Assembly (NCBI RefSeq): GCF_000151315.2
Contig: NW_011887304.1
Location: 603,690 to 667,689 of the forward strand
Length of the DNA stretch: 64,000 nucleotides
Reading direction: 5' to 3'
DNA from: Capsaspora owczarzaki ATCC 30864
Lineage: Eukaryota; Opisthokonta; Filasterea
Shown: positions 22,886 through 32,896 of the stretch, in pieces
Layout of the letters: each line of letters begins with the position of its first letter
Position numbering within the stretch: position 1 is the first letter of the stretch
Made by a program: the position numbers and the translations under genes
Notes under the pieces: generated by a model
The model's input: the letters and a program-made list of their open reading frames with translations, nothing else
Told to the model about the DNA's origin: nothing
Databases searched by the model: none

Positions 22886-24424
22886 TTAATACGGGACATG
22901 CTTGACAAACTCGAGCACTTCTGATCCCGCTGAGGAGGTGTGAGGCGAGATGTGGCGAGTGGTGGACAACGCGGAACTCGGGTCGAGGGCAGAATTGAAT
23001 TCAATGGTGAGCGCAATCTCGTGCGCTGCGGGCACGGTGACTGTGCCGATAAACTCGCCGGTGCGGTCGTCCATGTCGATTTCTTTGGTCACTTTGGTTG
23101 CGTCGTCACCGGAGCCCGAGAGGGGTCGAACTCGAGCCATGACGCTATGGACACAGCGAGGAGGCTCTGAAGGACGCGCCGGGTCGCCGGAGATGCGAAT
23201 TTGCCAGGTGTTGCTCGGACCGTCCATTCGTTGCTGCCAGTGGATGGAAAATGGCTGCGTGTAGTCCAGCGGCGGGACGGTCATGGAGAGGTGTGCCATA
23301 ATGCGACGCATGACTGCATCGCAACGCGTATTGATTTTCAGCGCAGCTTGCGAATCATACGGCGTTTCCTGAAGTGTCACCACCACTGTCTTCTTGGCCA
23401 GGAATGGCAGCTGGCAGAACGGCGACACCAACAGCGAGCTGCCGAGCACAATCGCCAAATCTGACTTGCGCGCCTGCTCGTCCGCACGTGCCAGGGGCTC
23501 TGGCGGAGTCATTCCGCCCATGCGCGTGCCAGTCTTGCGCAGCGTTCCTCGGCAAGCTGCATTATCGCAGACACGGCCCAGCGTTGGTACAATCACTTTG
23601 CGATGGAACAGCGTCTTGCACTACAGCGCAAAAATTTGACAGTTTGGCAGTTTGACAGTGAGAATGAGTGGTGATTCACCCAAACCCCCTTCGATTGTTT
23701 TGACTCGCGTAATCCAACATTCTTCCAGTGAGCTGAGCATTCTCAGATGCGGTTTTGCGGTTTGGTTGGACTGCTAACTTTTAGTTTTCGTCACAATCCC
23801 AATCATCCCAAACGCCTGCCCCCGCGCAGTCTCCGCGCCGTCCAAACCCCATCCGCGCCAAAACGCAAGCCAAATCACTCGCTGCGCACTCCATTCCCCC
23901 TCGCTGGACTCGGAATCCAGCCTGTACGTCATCATCACTCATCCTACGTCAGTGAACTCTCCAAGCCTCCTGCCCTTGTCCCCCCGCCCCAAACATCTCC
24001 ATTCAACATGAGGACTTGCCTTGTCGCACTTTTCCGTGTAAACGTTGCCAAAGATGTCGGCAATGACCTCGTCGGGGGTGCCTGCCTTGTTGTGGAGGCC
24101 GTCGTGATTGCTGGTTGCAACGAGCTTGACGACTCCGCTGCGAGCGAGCGCTGCGACGGCCGCGTGCGCATAGGTCGGCATAATGTAATCGAGCTCCTTC
24201 TGCTCGCTCAGACCAAGCGCGACGAGCGGTTTCCGCGTCATCTGCAATCCGGTTGTTCCGCGGTAATCCGGAATTCCCGACGACGTCGAGATGCCCGCGC
24301 CAGTGAACACGGTAATGTACTTTGCTGCGTCTATCATTGCGCAGAGCTTGCCGAGCTTGGTCTCGAGCAGTGCAGGCGCGTCTTCGAGCTCCGGGGGAAC
24401 GCCATCGTCCGTCCAGCCAGCCAT
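22886..24424 (-). CDS. Sirtuin (SIR2) family protein with altered catalytic motif
   Basis: NAD+-dependent deacylase fold. Exons 24020-24424 and 22886-23620 give 379 residues, joined by a GC-AG intron (AAG|GCAAGT donor). The NAD-binding motif FTGAGISTSSGIPDYRG is intact, as is the Zn ribbon (EKCDKCKTL; CDNAACRG) and LGSSLLVSPF. Two core positions are unusual: canonical TQN(V/I)D is ATSNHD, and the catalytic His of the (E/L)HGN motif is Phe (ADIFGNVYTEKC). The C-terminal 100 residues form an extra beta-rich region. Assignment to the sirtuin family is secure, to SIRT6/7-like forms only by general resemblance. It may lack deacylase activity or use different chemistry. It is divergent with DDX11, with 316 bp between starts. 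Confidence 0.88.
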
Positions 24425-24740
24425 CGTGAAGAATTGGTGTGTAAGAGAATCAAAAACAAAAAAAAAAAAGACTGAGAAGTGACTGAGAAGTGACAGACTG
24501 AGAGAAGTGAACCGAGAAGGCTCGAAATCAGTTGGGGGCTCAACTTCATTGGAGAATGTCACTGGTACGATCGCTCATGAAACTCGGCTGTGGTCGTCTG
24601 AGACCGATCTCTGTTGTCTGAGTTGGCTCAGTCTTTTTGTGTTTCACTGTGCTCAGTCATTCAAACCTCACCACTTTTTTTTTGTTGTTTTGTTTTCTTG
24701 TTTTTCTTCTGCTCATCACAACAACTCTGATACTTGAGCG
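24425..24740. promoter_or_regulatory. Shared promoter region of the divergent sirtuin and DDX11 genes
   Basis: 316 bp separate the two start codons. The stretch includes a repeated GAGAAGTGACTGA motif near 24475-24500 and T runs near 24675-24710. No specific factor site is recognised. Confidence 0.4.
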
Positions 24741-27700
24741 ATGGCGGCACACGCGTCGTCGATGCGGTGGATGGCATCGTCGTCGTCGTCGTCGTCGTTG
24801 AGCTCTGTTGCTCCAGCCATTCCCGCCAAAACGACTCAGAGCAGCGACGCGCTCCTCGTGCCGCCGACCGACTTCCCATTCCCGTTCCAGCCATACTCCA
24901 TCCAGCGCCAGCTCATGCAGGCCCTCTACACTGCCATCGAAAACCGCCGCTTTGGCATCTTTGAGAGCCCAACAGGGACGGTACGTTTTCGTTCGCGAGT
25001 TTTCCCGCCAAAAAAAAAAGCAATCCAAACACCGCCGCTCGGCTTCCTGCACGCTCACTCCCCCGTCTTGCAATGTCCTGTGTTGTACATGTGCACAGGG
25101 CAAATCGATGAGCATCATTTGCGGCGCCTTGACGTGGCTGCGGGACCACGAGGCGCGACAGGTGCGGCTTGGCGGCTCGCTGATCGCCGCGGCGCAGGGC
25201 CGAGACCAGCCAGTGCAGCCAGCAGGCTCAGTCGCGCCAGGAGTACCCTCTGGTGCATCTGACGCATTTCGTGGTGCGGGTGGCGGAGCCGGTCGCGTTG
25301 TCGACGACAGACTCGCCGCTAGCTCCTCCTCCTCGTCATCGCGAATGGAGACCACCGCTGCTGCTGCTGCTGACGAAGACAATGCAGAGCCAGACTGGGT
25401 GCTGGACTTTGCAGCAAAGAAGGCTGGAGAGAACCATGAGCGTCGCATCCGAGAAGAGCAAGAGCTTTTATTGAAGCAAACAGAGCGACTGGCCCAGGTG
25501 AAACGAAAGCTCTCACAGTCCAAAGCATCCGTCAAACGCCTCGCCGCTGGATCGGAAAAGCCAGTGTCAATCCCGACAGCTGCGACGGGCGCTGCGGCAG
25601 ATTCCGATGGCGACGAAATGGACACACTCAGTGACGGTGAGGCCGACTTGATCTTGTCCGACTACTCCCCCGACAAGGAGCAGAGCGATGCATCCGACTC
25701 TGATTCAGACAGTGAGGCTGGATCGGGCAAGTTTGATGCAAGAAGGAAGAAAAAGGCCAGCGCCGTGCGCGATGACGAGGACGAGGAGGTCCCGGATGTG
25801 GCAAAAATCTACTACTGCAGTCGCACGCATTCGCAGCTCAACCAGTTTGTGCAAGAAGTTCGCAAGTCTCCGTTTGGCGAGACTACCAAGGTCGTCGTGC
25901 TCGGCTCTCGCAAGAATCTATGCGTGAATGACGATGTTCGCAAACTCGAAGCCGTGGAGCGAATCAACGAGCGCTGCGACGACTTGAGAAAGAATGCGAG
26001 CAAGTCCAAGGAAGCGAAAGGTGCGCACCACGATGGATGTGCGTGTATGGAGTGTTTGAAGTGTTTGGAAGCGAGGTGTGCTCACCTGTACCACACTTAA
26101 CAGGCTGCCCGTATCTCACCAATGATAGCGTTTCAACTCTTCGTGATTCAATTCTGGTACGCGAATGTGCAATGGGCGGCTCGAGTTGAACCACGAGCTG
26201 GGCTGCATCCAACTCTCACGTTCCCAATTTATTCCTCGCTTTGCTAGGTGCATACGACGGACATTGAAGAGCTGGTCAACCGCGGAAAGAAAATGGGCGC
26301 TTGCGCTTACTATGCCTCCCGTCGCGCCATCCGTGCTGCACACTTGGTGGCTCTGCCTTACCAAATGCTTTTGCATCACTCGACGCGAGAGGCGCTTGGA
26401 ATCAACCTGAGCAATCAAGTCGTGATCGTGGACGAGGCGCACAATGTGATGGAAACACTGAATGATATTTACAGCGTCACCATCACCCTCGCAGTCATCC
26501 GTGCAGCTCAAAGCCAGCTGGAGCAGTACGCCGAAAAGTACAACACGCGACTGAGTCTTAGCAACTTGCGATTTGTCAACCAACTCTTGTTTGTCATGCG
26601 TGCCATGCAGCGCAGCGTGACTGGACTGCCCTCAACTGAGCGAGCTCCGGGCGCCAGTGCCCATCTGTCAAGCAAGTCATCCGCTTCGGGGGCTGCGGAC
26701 GAGCACAGCGCAGTGTTCACCATCAACGACTTTGCTCGGATCAACAACTTTGACAACATCAACCTGTTTCACTTGCAGAATTTCTGCGAGCAGAGCGAGA
26801 TTGCCAAAAAGCTGCATGGCTTTGCCGAGCGCTTTTGTGCCCCAGCCACGCTGGCCAGCTCAGCATCGATGGCCAGCGAGGAAGGCGAAACAACCGTGTT
26901 GACAACGTCAACCGGACGCGAGCCCGTCTTCCAACGCAACGTTTCTGCTCTGCAGTACGTGCTCCGCTTCTTGATGAGCCTCGCAAACAATGACAGCGAC
27001 GGGCGTGTTATCGTGACCGCCTGCCGTCCACCGACCTCGGCAGAAGACGCTTCGGCGGTGGATGCACGCAAGTCCACACTGCGCTTTGTCATGCTCAATC
27101 CAGGCGTTCACTTTCGCGACGTCGTGGGAAGTGCCCGCGCAGTAATCTTGGCGGGTGGCACAATGCAACCGACGGATGCGTTTGCCAACCAGCTGTTGGC
27201 GCCTCCTTCGCATCCCGACCTGCTTGTTCCGGTTGCCTCAGCTAGTGCTGCATCGGCGCAGCCGTTCGCTTCTGTGGCTGCAGCTCCAACATCCACGTCT
27301 TCCACTCCCGAAACCCAAGTGTTTTCGTGCGGTCACATCATTCCGGTGGAGAATCTCCAAGCGGTGGCGCTTGCGTTTGGACCGACGGGCGAAGTCAAGT
27401 TTGACTTTTCCTTCCGCTTTCGCCACGACACAAGGGTCATGGATGAGCTCGGTCGTGCACTGTGTGACATTGTGGCATGGGTGCCCGAGGGCGTTGTCTG
27501 CTTTTTCCAGTCATACGACTACATGGCCAAGGTTTTGGACCGCTGGCGGCAAACCGAGGTTTTGCAACAAGTGCAACTGAAAAAGCGCGTGTTTCAAGAG
27601 CCGCGCGTGGCGGGCAATGTCGACTCTGTGCTTCGAGAGTACTCTGAGTGCATCCGAGCTGGCAATGGAGCCATCTTGTTTTGTGTTGTTGGCGGCAAAC

Positions 27701-28373
27701 TGAGCGAGGGCATCAATTTTAGTGACGGGCTTGGCCGGTGAGTCAGCGAGAGACTTGTTGCGATGGTGGTGTCATGTTGATGTGTTGAGCTGAACTTCTC
27801 ACTTGTCCTGCCGGATGGGGTTTTGTTGAGCAGCTGTGTTGTGATGGTCGGTCTTCCATTTGCCAACATGTACTCGACCGAGCTCAACGAAAAGATGCGC
27901 TACCTGAATGAGCAGGCCAAGGTTCGTGCCCTGGCCTCGTCCAAGACCAATAAACTGGTAGGTGGGGTTGCGTTGCAGAAGAATCTTTGCCTCCCATATT
28001 GTGTAGGTTGAATTTTAACTCGATCTTGGTTTGTACCTCGCTACTCAGCCGCCATCGTTCGACGAAACTGCCGCTGGCGAAGAGTTCTATCTCAATCTTT
28101 GCATGAGGGCCGTCAACCAGTCGATTGGTGAGTGAAGGTGCCGCGTTGTCTGGTCATGTGCTCATTCCAGCTGCTTGTTCTGATGCAGGACGCGCGATTC
28201 GACACTCGAAAGACTATGCAACCATCTTGCTTCTCGATCACCGGTTTCTCCAACCTCACATCCAAGCCAAGCTCCCAAGGTGGATTGCAGAAAGCGCGAG
28301 TTTCACGTCCACCGAAAAGTTTCGAGTCGCCGCAGGTCGTGTCCTATCGGTGAGAAGAGTGCTTCCCGCGTAA
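24741..28373 (+). CDS. DDX11: DDX11/CHL1-type Fe-S DNA helicase
   Basis: XPD-family 5'-3' helicase for sister-chromatid cohesion and replication-fork or G-quadruplex processing. Seven exons (24741-24980, 25099-26020, 26104-26156, 26248-27737, 27834-27957, 28049-28127, 28189-28373) total 1,030 residues. Motif Q/I: FPFPFQPYSIQ and SPTGTGKS, with the intron falling inside Walker A. The four Fe-S cysteines are present (KNLCVN, NERCDD, KGCPYL, GACAYY). VIVDEAHN is the Walker B motif; HVIP-like CGHIIPVENL, VVGGKLSEGINFSDGLGR and NQSIGRAIRHSKDYA are motifs IV-VI. An acidic, low-complexity insert lies between motifs I and Ia, as in animal DDX11. Other XPD-family members (FANCJ, RTEL1) fit less well because the LPYQMLLH and RCVVMVGLPF blocks are DDX11-like. 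Confidence 0.95.
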
Positions 28374-28546
28374 TGTGTGTGTTTTTTGTTGCGCGTAGTC
28401 ACTCATTCGACAATATCGTTGCGCGAAATAGTTTTTTGCGAAAAAGCCTGCGCCGCCTGTACATTAATCTAGTGCCCAACGCTAACTGTATTGTATCAAA
28501 ATCTCATGTTACTTGTTAACCATACACATACACGCTATCCCATGCT

Positions 28547-29188
28547 CTAAATGTCCACAATGACGTAAATGTCGCACTTCCCGGTGGCCGGGTCCTGGTG
28601 GATTTGCATGTTGGAATAGGTGATGGCCTTGACCTCGGTGCCTTGGCCGTGCTTTGCCTTGTCAAATGTCTCTCCTCGCCCGATAGCCTTGATTTTAAAG
28701 TTGGTCGCATCAAACTCAATCATCTCAATGGTCTTGACAACCAAGAATTCCGTGCAAAAGTTGAAAAGAAACTCGTCCATGAACATGAACAAGAGCGTAT
28801 CGAGGTCACGCCAACAGCCCAGATCGACATTTGTGTACATTCAGTGACACGTCTCGTTGTCAGCAAGCATGGATGTCAGCAAGCATGGATGACCTTCTGA
28901 GAAAAACGACCTCTCAGACTTTCACACTTTTTGTTACCTTCCGCTTCGATGCACAATATCAGCCTTGTCAGTGTCTGTCATGTATCCGTACATTGCATAG
29001 ACGACTTGCACGAACGCCTCAGCCAGCGAATCGCCCCCTGTGTTAAGCGTGCGTTTCAGATGAGGCTCCTCATAGCACTGCGCTTCCCCCACCACCACCA
29101 CCACCAGGCCCCGCTTGCCAGGTATCAGTGTGCTTACATGAGTGCAGTCTACGCAGCACAAGTGAATCGAGATCGAGTTCGGTCGAGG
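28547..29188 (-). CDS. Archease-like gene, possibly decaying
   Basis: Archease assists RtcB-type RNA ligase in tRNA splicing. The last exon (28547 to about 28844) encodes RDLDTLLFMFMDEFLF, IKAIGRGE and GTEVKAITYSNMQ, then YVIVDI, the clear C-terminus of the family. A second exon (28936-29054) encodes GGDSLAEAFVQVVYAMYGYMTDTDKAD, also a clear match. The model does not close: between these exons no AG acceptor joins the frames without a stop, and a 17-bp tandem repeat (GCAAGCATGGATGTCA, 28863-28895) sits in that space. Upstream, the conserved DHTAD metal-binding motif is not found; the nearest frame reads PNSISIHLC. It may be a damaged gene, contain a sequence error, or use a splice site I cannot see. 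Confidence 0.6.
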
Positions 29189-29696
29189 GAAGCAACACGT
29201 CACCAGCACAATGATGTAACAATCCCAATGCAAAGCGCAATAGAAAAGGTCAAGTCAGCACGATCATCACTATCAGGCAGCAAAAGAATACTTGGAAACA
29301 TTGAAACATGAACCAAACAAAGTGAATGGTGAAAAATGAACGCAACTGGATGTCAGCGGTGTGGTCGAGATCTGAATTTGCAAAAAAGTCAATTGGAACA
29401 AGCCGCTCTGAGTTTTTGACAATGCTCATGACTATGGCAGGTGCACCTCACTGAACAATGGATGGAGCAAATAAACACAACAATGGTAGTTACACTCGAA
29501 CTTCTTGACGGGAGCGCTTTCGGACATTGGAGGAAATGATAGAGTGTGACAAAGAAAACAAAAGACTGAGACGAAACAAATATGGGCAAAGTACTGTACT
29601 GAGAACAGCGCTTTAAAAAACACACACACAGGACGTTGTGTATTGCAAGTATAAGTCTGCTGCAGTGGCACCTTTGTGTGGTGATTCCATACTGAA
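29189..29696. other. Intergenic region between archease-like and TADA2 genes
   Basis: About 500 bp of AT-rich sequence between two minus-strand genes, holding the TADA2 3' UTR and any archease promoter. No coding frame with family similarity and no RNA gene recognised. Confidence 0.45.
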
Positions 29697-31644
29697 TCAA
29701 CCCTGTGATTGCTTGGAAGTGCTCGACCACAACCATCCAGATGAAATGCCGAAATCCCACAACCGACGCGTCTTGTGCACGTCGATTCGAATCAGACCGC
29801 GAGCGTCTATTAGCCGTAGACCGTCGTTGGCCTCACAGGCGGATACTAGAGTACTCTTGAGCGACAAATATTGGTTGGGAGCAAACCGCAGCGTGACGCA
29901 GATCTCTTTCTCGTCTTCTGTGAGCTGGTCGTATCCAGGGAGGTTTGAAATGACCATCGCCTTTGCTGCCGATGATGATGAGGAGCTGCTTGACGGGTAC
30001 CGGCTGAATAGTAAGGACAAGACACACACGACAAGCGGACGTGAATGAGGTGTTTTCTACTTGGAGCATCAGCGGTTCTACTCGGAGGAGTAGAGCACAT
30101 ACCTGTTCGCGGTCACAAGGGAGGAAAAGCTGGGCGTTGGACGTGATGCTTTGCGAGATTTCTCAGAGGCTCGCTGCCAGATTCCAGAGCCGAGCGGAGG
30201 TCAGCACCCAACCACAATTTCGCTATTCCACAGACACAAAAGCAATCCATACCTTGGCCTTTTCGAGATCATGGATTTTGCCTGCAGCGAGGGTGCGCAC
30301 GCCATTGGCTCGATATTCGCGGAGCTGGTCGAGGCGCTTGCGAAGCCGCTGCTCAAGGAGTAACGATTGAATAAACCCTTCCTGTTGTTCGAACGACTGA
30401 AAACGGGCCAGCCCAATGAGTTGGTTGCGCAATTGCCGCTCGGCCTCCGTGTTGGGGTGCGCGACGTTTCGACGATCCAGAAGGCCGTGAGCTCGAACAA
30501 CTTCTTTTCGCGCAAGTCGCTCATCAAGGTGCTCGTTGTACATTGAGACAAGTTCAAGTTTGACTCTTCGTTCCAAGTCAGAGTCTTCATCGTTGAACAC
30601 GACGTCCTTCACGAGAAACTCGGCCGTGTTATCGTACTCGACCTCAAAGTCGCCACGGAGCGGAATGAACCCAGCCACTTCAGGCCCGAGAGACTTTGGC
30701 GCGGTACTAATCAAGGAAGACGCCTCGGTCTGTGTTCCGCTGAAGGGAATGTCTGCGACTGGTTCGTCGAGCTGCAAGATTTCAAAAGCAAAGCGCAGGC
30801 ATTGTTGGTGGGGACAAAGTGAGTCGCGTGCAAGTGAAATGTCACGATTCTGTAGAGCTCCTCCTTCCACGTACCTCTGAGGTTGCTGGTAGAATCAAAT
30901 GGCGACAAAGAAGTTTGCGGGTATCAGGTAACGGTGCTTGCGAATGGCAGAGATAGAATTTTGCGTAGTGGGTCTCGCACTCTTGCGCGGTCTGTTGAAT
31001 GAAACGCAAACAAAATGACAAAGTATGGTATCAGCTTCCAAATGCTGCTGTCACTTGATCGTACCCTCACGCATCAACCAATCTCCTAATGAACACCAAG
31101 CAGACCTTACCTTCGTTGCAAGGGCTTCACTAACGTATTCCCATGCAAGGCCATTGTGCTCGATCGCGTCGAGTAATGCGAGCTCTTCCTGCGCCGTCCA
31201 TCCGGCTTCGAGTACAGGATATTGATAGTTGTCAATCACCCTGTGAAATCCAAACATTGACATGGTGAGATTGACCTTGCCATGCCAAAGGATTGCTGCT
31301 GGGTTGGCTGCAAACCTGTAATCGTGCGTGTTTCGGTGATTGCACGTCACTCCTTCGACTTCGACGCCTTGAGTGAAGCAATTCACGCACAGTTGCACAT
31401 TCTCGCACTCGGCACACTGATGGTTGAACAAGCAGTCCAAAGTTAGACACCGCACTGAACATGATCAAAGCAGGGGCAAACCTAGAAGGCCGGCTCGGCT
31501 CGCCTCGTCGGCCGTGTTCGCACTTGCCTGTATGTAGGGTGTGTTTGTCGTGTCCTTTGTGCATGCCTTGCAGGTCGTGCGCGCGGCAGTCGGGAGCGTG
31601 GCGGTCGTTGCAGGTGCCCGCGCGGTGTTTGACTGCAGCGACAT
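29697..31644 (-). CDS. TADA2: Transcriptional adaptor ADA2 (SAGA/ADA histone acetyltransferase subunit)
   Basis: Seven exons (31528-31644, 31316-31416, 31111-31240, 30875-30991, 30253-30771, 30103-30173, 29697-30003) sum to 453 residues, matching animal TADA2A (443). Order: ZZ zinc finger (CKAC, then PYIQCAEC and LCVNCFTQG), SANT domain (GWTAQEELALLDAIEHNG, AQECETHYAKFYL), the ADA2 central block (FIPLRGDFEVEYDN, LDERLARKEVVRAHGLLDRR) and a C-terminal SWIRM domain (LPGYDQLTEDEKEI). Intron 1 has a GC donor (CAG|GCAAGT); the resulting PYIQ|CAEC junction aligns exactly with the family, which supports it. Works with GCN5 to acetylate nucleosomes. Confidence 0.95.
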
Positions 31645-32453
31645 TGGCCAGCCAATCTCAGAAGGAAGGAAGAACGACTGGAAAAAAAAAAAAACATTGA
31701 ATAAAGAGCGTGTGGAAATAAGCAAATATGCAGTTGATGCTTTGTGAAGCAGTAGAATGGCAAGGGAAGCGTTGGTGAATGCTCGTGTACAGAATGAACA
31801 TTGAATTTAACAATCCACTTCGTTCCCTGTCCAATAGCTCCAAAGAATCGACCTGTGGGATTCCGAGAAGCACAGTATTTATGTCATGAGCATTTCGGTG
31901 AAGCTGAGTAGGGCTGGAATGCTGAGAAAAGGGTTGGCAGAATGGTGCACCTTGAGTTGCGGCCTTTGGTCGAGTCGTTTGCATTTGTTCAAAGAGCGCT
32001 TTACAAACGTCGAAACTAATAGCGACTCGTGGATTACGAGACAGACCATCGCAGTTGATATCACTGCATCACAAATGCGCAGACGCCTAGTCTGTGAAGC
32101 GCTGGCAGCATTCACTCGCATTCCAGGGACCAATACTGGACACTCTTAAATTGAGTTTGTTTGAATGCAGATTAACCTCCACCCTCCAGTCGCCAAAGCT
32201 GCACCTTCAAGTAACTCGAGTAAAAAGCTATATTTGAGCCATGTTTGTCATTGAATGAACGGTTGTAGGGACTGTCATCACGACGAAATTTTGCTGCAAA
32301 ATTGAGGGATTGAACACACGAAAAACTCTGACATTTGGCGTTTTTCCCTTCCGCTTGTGCTTGGTTGCATTTTCAAATACATCATCGATTGCTGAGCCAC
32401 AATCAACTCAATTGACAGCTGCCGTTCGAGTAGACGATGATTGCAAGCCGGGG

Positions 32454-32486
<33 letters not shown>

Positions 32487-32518
32487 CAACAAAAGCTCAA
32501 CCAAACAAAAAAGAATAT
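31645..32518. other. Intergenic region with a 32-nt poly(A) tract
   Basis: About 870 bp between the TADA2 start and a tRNA gene. It holds TADA2 promoter sequence on the right of 31644 and an A32 homopolymer at 32454-32485. I see no gene. Confidence 0.5.
32505..32513 (-). terminator. RNA polymerase III terminator (T run) after tRNA-Leu
   Basis: On the minus strand a T6 run follows six bases beyond the tRNA 3' end, the usual Pol III stop. Confidence 0.7.
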
Positions 32519-32598
32519 GTCGGCGATGGGATTCGAACCCATGAGCCAAAGGCACTGCAACCTGAATGCAGCGGATTAACCAGCTTTCCTACACCGAC
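32519..32598 (-). tRNA. tRNA-Leu (anticodon CAG)
   Basis: The 80-nt minus-strand sequence folds as a class II tRNA. Acceptor arms GTCGGTG/CGCCGAC pair with one G-T. Anticodon arm CTGCA/TGCAG encloses TTCAGGT, giving anticodon CAG. A short variable arm pairs GCC with GGC, and the T arm is ATGGG TTCGAAT CCCAT. No intron and no encoded CCA, as expected in a eukaryotic nucleus. A T run follows. Confidence 0.95.
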
Positions 32599-32896
32599 TT
32601 GATACGATTTGCATTGGGCCATTTGGCAGTAGAATCGAGCTGGAATCGACTGATTCGAGATGTCAGCGTTCGCACTGCAGATCGCTCCATATTGCTGCCC
32701 CAATCCATTCCAAACTATTCTCACAAATTTTATTGTACCACTTTTTTGGTTGAATCGATGAAATTGTCGGTTTGGGTTTGTTTCGGTGCGTTACGCTGCG
32801 TCGATTCCAGTCCTTCCCCCAACTCACCCATTCTCCTTGATTTTGCACTCTTTGTTCACTCTTGTAATTTTTCCGTACCACTTCCATTTGGATTCG

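Noticed and set aside
31416-31443. Alternative TADA2 exon 2 start at the upstream AG (31443)
   Set aside because: It would need a GT donor inside the GCAAGTGCG sequence and add residues absent from the family; the GC-AG junction gives an exact PYIQCAEC match.
32454-32485. A32 tract as the tail of a retroposed copy
   Set aside because: No recognisable parent sequence and no flanking target duplication; homopolymers are common throughout the window.
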